NCBI GenBank assembly: GCA_963739355.1 | Contig: CAVUAD010000001.1 | Coordinates: forward strand, 186,001 to 250,000 | Origin: JAWVFM01 sp963739355 | Lineage (GTDB): Bacteria > Actinomycetota > Thermoleophilia > Solirubrobacterales > 70-9 | Length of the DNA: 64,000 bases | Reading direction: 5' to 3' | In this document: piece after piece, positions 8,713-16,288 of the stretch | Layout: each line of letters starts with the position of its first letter | Numbering within the stretch: the first letter of the stretch is position 1 | Made by a program: the position numbers and the translations under genes | The notes under the pieces: generated by a model | Seen by the model: only the letters and a program-made list of their open reading frames with translations | Told to the model about the DNA's origin: nothing | Database searches by the model: none

Positions 8713-9593
8713 CAGCCGTCCTCCAGGGCGTCGACGCGGCGCTGCGCGTCGAGGATCGGCTCGAGCATTCCGGTCTCCAGCGCCGCGGCAACGTGGTAGC
8801 GGGCGTCGAGGTCCAGCCCCGCCCCCTCGAGGTCCAGGCCCGGCACCTCGACGGCCGCGCCGGCCTCGCGGGCGATCAGCTGCGCCGCGGCGAGGTCCAC
8901 GGAGCGGCAGGGGCGGCCGGTCAGCATGCCGTCGAACCGGCCGCTCGCCACGTAGCAGAGCGTGATCGCGATCGAGCCAACCGTGCGGATGCGGAAGGCC
9001 TTCCCTGAGAGGGCTTGCGCCACCGGGACGATGCGCTCGGGCTTTGCCGACTCCATGCCCACGACCTCTAGGCCATAGCCAGGGCCGACGGCCCGGATCT
9101 TCCGCCCGTTCAGCCTGGCGCCCGCGCCTCGAACCGCGACGAACTCCTCGGAGGCGCCGAAGTCGTAGACGTAGCCGAGGGCCACGTCGGCGAGCGAGTC
9201 ACCGGTTGCGAGCGCGATCGAAAGCGAGTGGCTGGGAAGCGTGCGCCGCGCGTTGAGGGAGCCGTCGATGGGGTCGATGACGGCGCGCAGGCGTGCGGTG
9301 CCCGACCCGATCGAGACCTCGCCCCGCTCCTCGGAGATCGCGGTGATCGCGGGAGCGCCCTCGAGGCTCTCGAGCTCGTCGAAGACGATCTCCTCGCAGC
9401 CGCGGTCGATGACCAGGGAGCGGTCCCCGCCCTCGCCAACCCCGGCGTAGACCGTGCGCTCGGCGATGCCGGGGGTGGCGTCGAACAGCTCGCGCTGGGC
9501 GGCGACGATGCGCCGGAACGCCTCCAGCCAGAGGTCGGCGCCGAGCCCGAGTTGCGGGTCACTCCCGGGCTGGGCTGCGGCATCGGAGGCGAT
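8712..9593 (-). CDS. Inositol monophosphatase/FBPase family protein, probable ATC start
   Basis: The frame encodes the metal-binding motifs of the family: ISEERGEV (catalytic Glu), DPIDGSLNARR (Asp-Pro-Ile-Asp-Gly) and RSVDLAAAQLIAREAGA (third Asp). The substrate is likely a small phosphate monoester. The nearest GTG (9185) would delete the DPIDG motif. The frame stays open to a TAG at 9603-9605 with no ATG, GTG or TTG. I place the start at ATC (9591-9593), giving I/M-A-S-D-A. A TAGCCT hexamer lies exactly 6 bases upstream, matching the leaderless geometry of neighbouring genes. An internal CTG at 9525-9527 is the alternative. Length would be 293 residues. It overlaps the DUF2342 gene downstream. 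Confidence 0.8.
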   Translation of the reverse strand: MASDAAAQPGSDPQLGLGADLWLEAFRRIVAAQRELFDATPGIAERTVYAGVGEGGDRSLVIDRGCEEIVFDELESLEGAPAITAISEERGEVSIGSGTARLRAVIDPIDGSLNARRTLPSHSLSIALATGDSLADVALGYVYDFGASEEFVAVRGAGARLNGRKIRAVGPGYGLEVVGMESAKPERIVPVAQALSGKAFRIRTVGSIAITLCYVASGRFDGMLTGRPCRSVDLAAAQLIAREAGAAVEVPGLDLEGAGLDLDARYHVAAALETGMLEPILDAQRRVDALEDG

Positions 9594-9599
9594 GGCCCA

Positions 9600-9641
9600 A
9601 GGCTAGATGACTACATCTGCGGCGCGCTACGGTGAGCGTGC
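9600..9641. promoter_or_regulatory. Back-to-back promoters between phosphatase and helicase genes
   Basis: On the minus strand TAGCCT (9600-9605) ends 6 bases before the proposed ATC start. On the plus strand TACGGT (9628-9633) ends 8 bases before the helicase ATG at 9642. Neither gene has a Shine-Dalgarno sequence. The spacing predicts two divergent leaderless transcripts. Confidence 0.5.
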
Positions 9642-12600
9642 ATGGAGGAGTCGAGGCAGGCAGGGTTCGAGCCCAGCGCGCAGCAGCAGGAGGTCGCGGC
9701 GCATGGCGACGGGCCGCTCCTGGTGGTTGGCGGGGCGGGCAGCGGGCGCAGCGAGGCCCTGGCGCGGCGCGCCGCGGCGCTCGCGGCAGGCGGAATCCCG
9801 CCGGACCGGGTTCTCGTCCTCACCCGCTCACGCGCGGCGGCGGTCGGCCTGCGCGAGCGAATCGGCGCGCTGATCGATCCCGCGCACGAGGAGCTCTGGG
9901 TCGGCACGTTCGCCGAGGTCGCCGCGCGCCTGCTCTCCGAGTACGCGCTGGAGGCCGGCCTCGACCCGTTCGTGGTCCAGGTCTCGAAGGCCGACCGCCT
10001 GGCGATCCTCCTCGACCGCCTCGACGAGCTGCCGCTTCGCCGCCACGAGATTCGCGGCAACCCCGCCGGCCTTCTGGCCCGGCTGCTGGGGCGGGTCGAC
10101 GCCCTGAAGGGCGAGGGCATCCTGCCCGGGCGGCTGCGCGAGTGGGCGGAGCAGGGGCTGCGCTCGGCCTCCACCCCCGCTGAGCGCGAGGCCGCGCAGC
10201 GCGAGGTCGAGTTCGCAGACTTCTTCGCCGCGCACGACCGCATCCTCAGGGAGCGCTCCGGCATCGACTCCGGCGACCTGGTTCTGGAGCTCAGCAGGCT
10301 GCTCCGGGATCGCGAGGACGTCCGGGCCGCGCTCGCCGAGCGCTTCCCGTATGTCCTGGTCGACGAGCTCGAGGACACCGGCGCGGCCCATCGAGAGCTC
10401 ATCGTCGCGCTGGCGGCGCATCGCAACGTCGCCGCGGCGTGCGACGCGCACCAGGGCGTGCGGGCCCTGCTCGGCGCGGGCCGCTGCGCGCTGGCCGGGT
10501 TCCGGGCGAGCTTCGGCGACGCGACCGAGATCGAGCTCGCCGGAACCTCCCGCTTCGGCGGCGGCCTGGCGGCAGCCGCAAGCGCCCTGGCCGGCCAGCC
10601 CGTGAACGCCGTGCCCGCAGGAGAGGGCTCCGTGCGTCTGTGGCGGGCGAGCAGCGAGCGGGCGCAGGAGCAGGCCGCGGCGCGCAGCGTCGAGCAGCTG
10701 ATCGCCTCCGGCGAGGTGCGCCCCGAGGGCATCTGCGTCATCGCCGGTGCCGGATGGCGTGAGGCTCGCCTGATCGCCGCGGCGTTCGAGGAGCGCGGCG
10801 TGCCGTTCCGCTTCCTAGGCGACGGCGCCCTGTTCCAGCGCCCGGAGGTGCGCGACGCGCTCGCCTGGCTTCGGCTGCTGGCGGACTCCGGCGACGCGGC
10901 CGCGGTGGTTCGCGCTGTCACCAGGCCGCCGATCGAGCTGCGCTCCGGCGACCTGGCGCGGTGTACGACCATCGCAAGGCGCCGGAAGCTGGACATGGTC
11001 GCGGCGCTCGAGGCTGCCCTCGAGAGCCCGCAGCTGGGGCCGGAGGCCCGCGACCGCATCCAGGCGTTCCTGAAGCTCCGCGCCGGCGCCGCCGCGGCCA
11101 TGGAGGAGATGCGCCCCGACGCCTTCGTCCGGCGCCTCGTCGAGCGGATCGGACTGCGCCGCCACCGCCTGTTCGCAGCGACTCCTGAGACCGCCGAGCG
11201 CCTGCAGAGCCTCGCCCGCCTCGCCGAGCGGGCCGCGGAGTGGTCGCGGCGCGAGCCACGCGGCTCGGTTCGGGACTTCATCCGCCAGGTCAACGCCGTT
11301 GCGGACGCCGGCGACCTGGACGCCGACGATCCCCTACCGCCTCCGCCCGGCGCGGTGGTGATCGCCGAGCCGGAGCAGGTCAAGGGGCTCGAGTTCGACC
11401 ACGTCTTCCTCGTCGGCATGAGCCGTGCCGGGATCTCGGCCCGGCCCTGGGAGGACGCCTGGGTGCCGGCCGACCTCGGGTCCGCCGAGCTGCCCAAGCC
11501 CGGCCCCGAGCTCGCGGCCCGCCGCCGGGCGGAGCTCGCCTACGTCTGCCTCACCCGCGCGCGCCGCGGCGCGGTGCTGAGCTGGCCGGCCGCCGGCGAG
11601 GAGGGCGCGGCTCAGCCGTCGCGCGAGTACGAGCTGGTTCGCGATGCGCTGGGCGGCGAGGAGGAGGTTCATGCGGAGGAGCTCTTCGGCCCGGCCGAGG
11701 GCCTCCACGCCACCTACAGGCTGATCCGCGACGAGGTCCTGGAGGCGTCCTGGCGGGCGGGGTCGGCGCTCTCCGAGATGCGGCTCGACACCGCCGAGGA
11801 CGTCAACGACGCGGTTGCCCGCTATCTGGAGCTGCTCAAGCTGGCGGCGCTGATCCAGCGTCACGGGGATGAGTCCACCGCCGAGGCGCTGGCGGGCCTC
11901 AACGAGCTGCTCTCACGCATTGCGACGCCCGAGCAGCGCGCGGCGCTCGAGCGCTCGAGCCTGGACGAGTACATCGCCGGCGAGGAGCGCGAGCGCGGCG
12001 CCCGCCGCGAGCTGGTCGGCGCCTCGAGGGAGCCCGGTCTGCAGCGCTTCATCCCGCATCGAGGCGACGGGCTGGCACTCTCGGCGTCGGACATCGACCT
12101 CTACCGGACCTGCCCGCTCAAGTACAAGTTCGCGCGCGTCTTCGCGATCCCGCAGGAACCGACCATCAACCAGCGCTTCGGGATCCTGATCCACCAGGTC
12201 CTGGACCGCTTCCACAAGGAGGAGCTGCGCCAGACCAACGTCGCGGAGTTCACCGTCGAGGAGCCCGGGAGCCTCGACCGGCTGCTCGCCCTGTTCGAGG
12301 CCGGCTGGCGGCGCACCGGATTCGGCGCCTCCGACGACGAGCTCCAGTACCGCGATCGCGCCGTCGCCGCCCTCGCCCGCTACCACGAGCACCACGCCCG
12401 CTCGGAGGCGCGACCGGTCTGGCTGGAGCGCACGTTCAGCTTCGCCATCGGCCCGCACCAGCTGCGTGGGCGCGTCGACCGCGTCGACCGCCTGCCGGAC
12501 GGCGGGTATGAGCTGATCGATTACAAGACCGGCGGCGCCAAGGACGCGACGGATCTGGCCGACGACGTCCAGATCCCCCTCTACAAGCTCGGCGCGCGCG

Positions 12601-12818
12601 CGGCATGGGAGGTCGAGCCGGAGGGCGGCGCGTACTGGTACGTGCTCGACGACCAGCGGGTCACGGTTCCCTCGGCCGCCGACGACGCCGAGCGCGTCGA
12701 GCGCACGGTGCTGGAGGTGGCCGCGGGCATCGAGGGCCAGGACTTCGAGCCCCGCCCCTCGTACGAGATCTGCAGCTGGTGCGACTACCGCCTGATCTGC
12801 CCGGCGAGCGAGGCCTAA
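9642..12818 (+). CDS. UvrD-like helicase with C-terminal RecB-type Fe-S nuclease (AdnA/AddB-like)
   Basis: This 1058-residue protein joins a superfamily-1 helicase (about 1-650) to a PD-(D/E)xK nuclease (about 810-1058). The nuclease shows GILIHQVLDRF (His), ELIDYKTGG (Asp and Lys at about 960), and four Cys for a 4Fe-4S cluster: one near 823 (TCPLKYKF) and CSWCDYRLIC at about 1043-1052. This layout is that of double-strand-break resection subunits. The Walker A reads GGAGSGRSEAL, with Arg in place of the catalytic Lys and Ser for Thr, and motif II is DELED. Its own ATPase is therefore probably weak or lost, and a partner motor subunit would be expected outside the window. Confidence 0.85.
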   Translation: MEESRQAGFEPSAQQQEVAAHGDGPLLVVGGAGSGRSEALARRAAALAAGGIPPDRVLVLTRSRAAAVGLRERIGALIDPAHEELWVGTFAEVAARLLSEYALEAGLDPFVVQVSKADRLAILLDRLDELPLRRHEIRGNPAGLLARLLGRVDALKGEGILPGRLREWAEQGLRSASTPAEREAAQREVEFADFFAAHDRILRERSGIDSGDLVLELSRLLRDREDVRAALAERFPYVLVDELEDTGAAHRELIVALAAHRNVAAACDAHQGVRALLGAGRCALAGFRASFGDATEIELAGTSRFGGGLAAAASALAGQPVNAVPAGEGSVRLWRASSERAQEQAAARSVEQLIASGEVRPEGICVIAGAGWREARLIAAAFEERGVPFRFLGDGALFQRPEVRDALAWLRLLADSGDAAAVVRAVTRPPIELRSGDLARCTTIARRRKLDMVAALEAALESPQLGPEARDRIQAFLKLRAGAAAAMEEMRPDAFVRRLVERIGLRRHRLFAATPETAERLQSLARLAERAAEWSRREPRGSVRDFIRQVNAVADAGDLDADDPLPPPPGAVVIAEPEQVKGLEFDHVFLVGMSRAGISARPWEDAWVPADLGSAELPKPGPELAARRRAELAYVCLTRARRGAVLSWPAAGEEGAAQPSREYELVRDALGGEEEVHAEELFGPAEGLHATYRLIRDEVLEASWRAGSALSEMRLDTAEDVNDAVARYLELLKLAALIQRHGDESTAEALAGLNELLSRIATPEQRAALERSSLDEYIAGEERERGARRELVGASREPGLQRFIPHRGDGLALSASDIDLYRTCPLKYKFARVFAIPQEPTINQRFGILIHQVLDRFHKEELRQTNVAEFTVEEPGSLDRLLALFEAGWRRTGFGASDDELQYRDRAVAALARYHEHHARSEARPVWLERTFSFAIGPHQLRGRVDRVDRLPDGGYELIDYKTGGAKDATDLADDVQIPLYKLGARAAWEVEPEGGAYWYVLDDQRVTVPSAADDAERVERTVLEVAAGIEGQDFEPRPSYEICSWCDYRLICPASEA

Positions 12819-12820
12819 GC

Positions 12821-12851
12821 AACCTAAAGGGTGTCAGACACCCTTTAGGTT
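12821..12851. terminator. Bidirectional terminator, GGTGTC-type palindrome
   Basis: A perfect 14-bp stem (AACCTAAAGGGTGT with ACACCCTTTAGGTT) encloses a 3-base loop. It lies exactly between the convergent helicase and PAC2 genes. The stem carries its own A and T tracts, so it can terminate both strands. Its core GGGTGTCAGACACCC resembles the palindrome at 50830-50865. Confidence 0.8.
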
Positions 12852-12854
12852 TGG

Positions 12855-13727
12855 TCAGTCGGTTCCGCGCTGCCGCAGGAAGCGCTGGAACTCGCGGGCG
12901 AGGGTGTCGCCCGAGGGGACCTCGCCGAGCTCCGGGTCGACGTCCTCCTGCTGCGCCTCGAGCTGGCGGACCAGCTCGGTGATCTCGGAGTTGCCCTCGA
13001 CCGCGCGGTCGATCTGCTCCTCGAACTGCCCGGCGGAGTCCTCGAGCTCGGAGGCCTCGATGGCGATCCCGGTGAACGCCTCGAGCCGGCGCAGCAGCGC
13101 CAGCGCCGCCTTCGGATTCGGGACGGTCGCCACGTAGTGGGGGATGGCGGCCCAGAGGCTCGCCGAGACGATGCCGCGCTGCCGGCAGGCGTCGTGGAGG
13201 ACGCCGACGATGCCGGTTGGGCCCTCGTAGCTCGAGCGTGAGAGGTTGAGCCGCTCCACCAGGTCCTCGTCCGAGGCGAGCCCGGTGATCGGCACGGGGC
13301 GGGTGTGGGCGACGTCGGCGATGAGGGCACCGAGCGAGACCATCATCTCGACCTCGAAGCGCTCGGCGGCGAACAGGATGGCCTCCGCGAACGTGCGCCA
13401 GCGGTTGTTGGGCTCGACGCCCGTCAGCAGGACCAGGTCGCGCTCGGCGCCGGGCGCCTGGGCGGCGAAGAAGATATTCGCGGGCCAGCTGACCTCGCGC
13501 GTCTGGCCGTCGGTGAGGCTGATCTGCGGGCGGTTGACCTGGAAGTCGTAGAAGTCCTCGGGGTCCAGGCTCGCCACCGGCTCGGCGTCGAGCGCCGCGG
13601 CGACGGCGGCGACGGCGGAGGTTGCGGAGCCCGCGCCGTCGTTCCAGCCGGCGAACGCACAGACGAGGATCGGCGAGCGGAGCTCGGGGACCTCGGGGTC
13701 GAACCGGACGTGATCTTCTGGGGCGAT
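12855..13727 (-). CDS. PAC2 (proteasome assembly chaperone-like) family protein, probable ATC start
   Basis: This 290-residue protein matches actinobacterial PAC2 proteins. It has SPILVCAFAGWNDGAGSATSAV near the N-terminus, DPEDFYDFQVNRP in the middle and a long acidic C-terminal helix. The function is unknown in bacteria; the eukaryotic and archaeal relatives assist proteasome assembly. The first GTG in frame (13577) would remove the conserved AGWND segment. The frame runs open to a TAG at 13737-13739 with no ATG, GTG or TTG. ATC at 13725-13727 lies exactly 6 bases after TAGATT and gives I/M-A-P-E-D-H, so I use it. ATT at 13734-13736 is the alternative. Confidence 0.8.
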   Translation of the reverse strand: MAPEDHVRFDPEVPELRSPILVCAFAGWNDGAGSATSAVAAVAAALDAEPVASLDPEDFYDFQVNRPQISLTDGQTREVSWPANIFFAAQAPGAERDLVLLTGVEPNNRWRTFAEAILFAAERFEVEMMVSLGALIADVAHTRPVPITGLASDEDLVERLNLSRSSYEGPTGIVGVLHDACRQRGIVSASLWAAIPHYVATVPNPKAALALLRRLEAFTGIAIEASELEDSAGQFEEQIDRAVEGNSEITELVRQLEAQQEDVDPELGEVPSGDTLAREFQRFLRQRGTD

Positions 13728-13739
13728 GGACCGAATCTA
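13728..13739 (-). promoter_or_regulatory. -10-like element of the PAC2 gene
   Basis: TAGATT (13734-13739 on the minus strand) is followed by six bases and then the proposed ATC start. The TAG inside this hexamer is also the in-frame stop that bounds the reading frame. The spacing is the same as for marR, the aldehyde dehydrogenase and otsB. Confidence 0.45.
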
Positions 13740-13784
13740 GCGGGACTGGTACGCGTCCGAGCCACGGTTCAACATCGGCGGTCG

Positions 13785-14729
13785 ATGGAAGCAGCGGCCT
13801 CAGGCACCTCCGCAGCGCCTCCGAGCGCGCCCTCGGAGTTCCAGCCCAAGGTCGTTCGGCCGCGCATCGCGGACCTGCGTCCCGGCCAGCGCTTCGAGGG
13901 CCGCTACGCCTGCGCGCGCCGCGACCGGCTGGTCAGCCGCAAGGGCTCCACCTACCTGGCGCTGGAGCTCCGGGACGCGACCGGCTCCCTTCAGGCGCGC
14001 CTGTTCCGCGACGCCGACCGGCTCGGCATGCGCTTCGAGCGCGGGGACGCCGTGGCCGTGCGCGGCAAGACTGAGCGGTTCCAGGGCGAGCTCGCCGTGA
14101 CCGTGGAGGACATCCGCCGGCTCGACCCGCAGCAGTACGACCCGGCGGAGTTCCTGCCAACCGCTTACCGGTCGATCGAGGAGCTCGAGGGCTTTCTCGA
14201 GCACCTGATCGGCGAGGTCTACGACGAGCCGCTCGCCGAGGCGGTCCGCCGGGCCGTCTTCGCGGAACCGGTTTGGAGCGAGTTCCGTCGCGCCCCGTGC
14301 ACCCGCGCCGGCCACCACGCCTACCTCGGCGGGCTGCTCGAGCACACCGTCTCGGTGGCGACGCTGGTCGGCGAGACCTGCCAGCTCCACCCGCGCCTCG
14401 ACTCAGACCTCCTGATGGCCGCGGCGATCGTCCACGACGTCGGCAAGGTCCGCGAGTTCACGTACGCGGCGGAGATCGGCATCTCCGGTGAGGGCCGCCA
14501 GCTCGGGCACCTTCAGATCGGCGCCGAGATCGTTGGCGCCGCCGCCGCGGAGCTGCAGCCCGAGCGACGCCTGGCGCTGCTCGGCTGCGTCCTCCAGCAC
14601 CACGGCCTCGACTCCGGCCCCGGCCGCGCCGCGCAGGGCTCGCGCTTCGGTTCGCCCGAGGCACTTGCCCTCTACCGCCTGAACGCTCTCGATGCGTCCG
14701 TCAAAGGCGCCCTCGAGCAGGGCCTCTAG
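13785..14729 (+). CDS. OB-fold/HD-domain 3'-5' exoribonuclease, YhaM-like
   Basis: This 314-residue protein has an N-terminal OB-fold nucleic-acid-binding domain (RIADLRPGQRFEGRYACARRD, about 25-115) and a C-terminal HD domain. The HD part shows GHHAYLGGLLEHTVSVA and AAIVHDVGKVREF (about 212-222), plus a QHHG motif. This is the architecture of YhaM-type 3'-5' exoribonucleases, which need divalent metals. The ATG at 13785 is chosen because the Ser/Ala/Pro-rich leader begins there; no strong ribosome-binding site is visible. It is divergent from the PAC2 gene and overlaps the NAT gene stop by four bases on the opposite strand. Confidence 0.85.
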   Translation: MEAAASGTSAAPPSAPSEFQPKVVRPRIADLRPGQRFEGRYACARRDRLVSRKGSTYLALELRDATGSLQARLFRDADRLGMRFERGDAVAVRGKTERFQGELAVTVEDIRRLDPQQYDPAEFLPTAYRSIEELEGFLEHLIGEVYDEPLAEAVRRAVFAEPVWSEFRRAPCTRAGHHAYLGGLLEHTVSVATLVGETCQLHPRLDSDLLMAAAIVHDVGKVREFTYAAEIGISGEGRQLGHLQIGAEIVGAAAAELQPERRLALLGCVLQHHGLDSGPGRAAQGSRFGSPEALALYRLNALDASVKGALEQGL

Positions 14730-15508
14730 GCGGGCGCGCCGCCTCCACGCACGGTCGTCCCCTCGACGACCAGGCCGAACTGACTGGCGAGCTCGGATCG
14801 CCAGTCGTCCTCGTCCGCGATCGGCCTGCTGACGCCGCCGGGCCGCGAGGAGCTGAGCTTCGAGCGGGTCACGCGGACCCTCCCGTCCCGGAAGCGCTGC
14901 ATGACGGGCCCGTCGCGCACGAAGCCCGAGTCGGGGTCGGTGGAGAAGATCCGGCAGCGCTCGGCGAACGCCGCCTGCCCGACCGGCTCGAGCTCGAGCC
15001 GGTAGCCGTTGCGAATCGGGGCCGCGCCGATTTCCTCCGCCACCAGCGCCTCTCGGTCGGGCGCGATCACGAATCGCTGGTCGTCGCGCTCCTGGACCCC
15101 CTCGGCGTCGAGGTCGAGGGGCTCGAACGCGAAGTCGAACCCGAACCCGACGTCGACGAGCCAGCGCCGCTCGAGCTGCACCACCAGCGAGAGGTGCGCG
15201 AATGGCGCCGCAAGCTCGTTGCCATGCGTGAAGGGCCGGGCGGCGAAGCGCGTGACCTCGAAGCCGAGATGGGCCAGGAGCTCGGCGAAGAGGCCGTTTA
15301 GCTCGAAGCAGAACCCGCCTCGGTTGTGTTCGACCACCTTGCGGTAGGCGTCCTCGGGGGCGACCGAGACCGGGTTGCCGAGATTGCAGTCGAGGGAGTC
15401 GAACGGCACCGCGAGCAGGTGGGCGCGCTGCAGCGCGGCCAAAGTCTCGTGCCGGGGCTCCAGCGGACCGTCGTAACCCATCCGGTCGAGATAACGCGCG
15501 AAGTCCAC
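14726..15508 (-). CDS. nat: Arylamine N-acetyltransferase
   Basis: This 260-residue enzyme transfers acetyl groups from acetyl-CoA to arylamines or related acceptors. The cysteine-protease-like triad is visible: Cys67 in NRGGFCFELNGLF, His in PFAHLSLVV and Asp in WLVDVGFGFDF. The length matches the family (about 260-280). The start is the GTG giving VDFARYLDRMGYDGP, the typical NAT N-terminus. Longer frames upstream run into the neighbouring transporter gene. It follows the two half-TauE genes by eight bases. Confidence 0.9.
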   Translation of the reverse strand: MDFARYLDRMGYDGPLEPRHETLAALQRAHLLAVPFDSLDCNLGNPVSVAPEDAYRKVVEHNRGGFCFELNGLFAELLAHLGFEVTRFAARPFTHGNELAAPFAHLSLVVQLERRWLVDVGFGFDFAFEPLDLDAEGVQERDDQRFVIAPDREALVAEEIGAAPIRNGYRLELEPVGQAAFAERCRIFSTDPDSGFVRDGPVMQRFRDGRVRVTRSKLSSSRPGGVSRPIADEDDWRSELASQFGLVVEGTTVRGGGAPA

Positions 15509-15516
15509 GGCTGGGC

Positions 15517-15906
15517 CTAGCCCTCGTTCGCGGGCCTGGCGGGGTGACGCAGCGCGCGCCGCGTGAGCTGGGCGGCTATGAAAAGGATCAGCACCGCGAA
15601 CGAGAGCTCGAGCGCCCGCTGCGGGACGGCGTTGGAGACGACGACGCCGGCGAGGACGCCGAGGGGCGAGAGGGCGCCCACGAGGAGCCCGTCGCGAAGC
15701 CGGACGTTGCCGTACCCGTGCTGGCGCCACGCGCCGACCGCGGCCACCGGGACGATCGCGAGCAGGGAGGTCGCCTCCGCCCGGACCTGCGGCTCGGAGA
15801 GGAAGATCGTCAATGCGGGAACGAAGAGGATGCCGCCGCCAACGCCGAGCATCCCGCCGACGGTGCCGCCGGCGAATCCGAGGAGCGCTGCCAGGACGTA
15901 CTCCAT
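15517..15906 (-). CDS. Half-size TauE/SafE (TSUP) membrane protein, copy B
   Basis: This 129-residue protein is only half the normal TSUP length (about 250). It starts MEYVLAALLGFAGGTVGGMLGVGGGILFVPAL, the glycine-rich TSUP motif, and has about four predicted membrane spans. The family exports sulfite, sulfoacetate or related anions across the membrane. The preceding gene (15909-16271) encodes a second half with the same motif and lies two bases upstream, so the two products probably pair into one eight-helix transporter. The ATG gives an ordinary start and no frameshift is needed. Confidence 0.85.
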   Translation of the reverse strand: MEYVLAALLGFAGGTVGGMLGVGGGILFVPALTIFLSEPQVRAEATSLLAIVPVAAVGAWRQHGYGNVRLRDGLLVGALSPLGVLAGVVVSNAVPQRALELSFAVLILFIAAQLTRRALRHPARPANEG

Positions 15907-15908
15907 CG

Positions 15909-16271
15909 CTACGGGACGATCAGCTCCACGGCGACCCCCACCAGGAGCACGGCGAAGAGCAGGGACACGAGACGCTCGGAGATCCGCTGCTGGAGAGCAG
16001 CGCCGACGACGACCCCGCCAACCGCGGGAATGCCGATCAGGACGCCCTTGGCGAGCGCGACGTTGCCGTAGGCGCCCTGCGCCGCGGTCGCGAAGACGGC
16101 GATGACGCCGATCGCGGCGAGGCTGGTGCCGCTGGCCTCCCGTTCGCTGTATCCGAACCAGAAGATGAGGAGCGGCACGATCACCGTTCCCCCGCCGACC
16201 CCGAACACGCCGCTGAAGGCGCCGGCCGTTGTGGCGATCGCGGCCAGCTTTGCGACGCGTCCGCGGGGCAC
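15909..16271 (-). CDS. Half-size TauE/SafE (TSUP) membrane protein, copy A
   Basis: This 120-residue protein carries the TSUP motif GAFSGVFGVGGGTVIVPLLIF at about residues 17-37 and about four membrane spans. It is the upstream member of a two-gene half-transporter pair. The GTG start lies 6 bases after TAGTAT on the minus strand with no Shine-Dalgarno, so the mRNA is probably leaderless. The divergent otsB start is only 17 bases away. Confidence 0.85.
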   Translation of the reverse strand: MPRGRVAKLAAIATTAGAFSGVFGVGGGTVIVPLLIFWFGYSEREASGTSLAAIGVIAVFATAAQGAYGNVALAKGVLIGIPAVGGVVVGAALQQRISERLVSLLFAVLLVGVAVELIVP

Positions 16272-16288
16272 GCGGCGATACTAGTCCA
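16272..16288. promoter_or_regulatory. Overlapping divergent -10 elements (TSUP pair / otsB)
   Basis: The whole intergenic region is 17 bases. GATACT (16277-16282, plus) ends 6 bases before the otsB GTG. TAGTAT (16278-16283, minus) ends 6 bases before the TSUP GTG. The two hexamers overlap by five bases, so polymerase can occupy only one direction at a time. Confidence 0.6.

Noticed and set aside
8712..9185. A short phosphatase gene beginning at the GTG at 9185
   Set aside because: This would delete the DPIDGS and ISEERGE metal-binding motifs that are encoded directly upstream in the same frame.
9660..9690. A tRNA-like T-loop (GGGTTCGAGCCC) near 9663
   Set aside because: It lies inside the helicase coding sequence and I see no acceptor stem, D arm or anticodon arm around it.
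12855..13577. A PAC2 gene beginning at the GTG at 13577
   Set aside because: The conserved AGWND segment lies upstream in the same frame, so that start would give a truncated protein.
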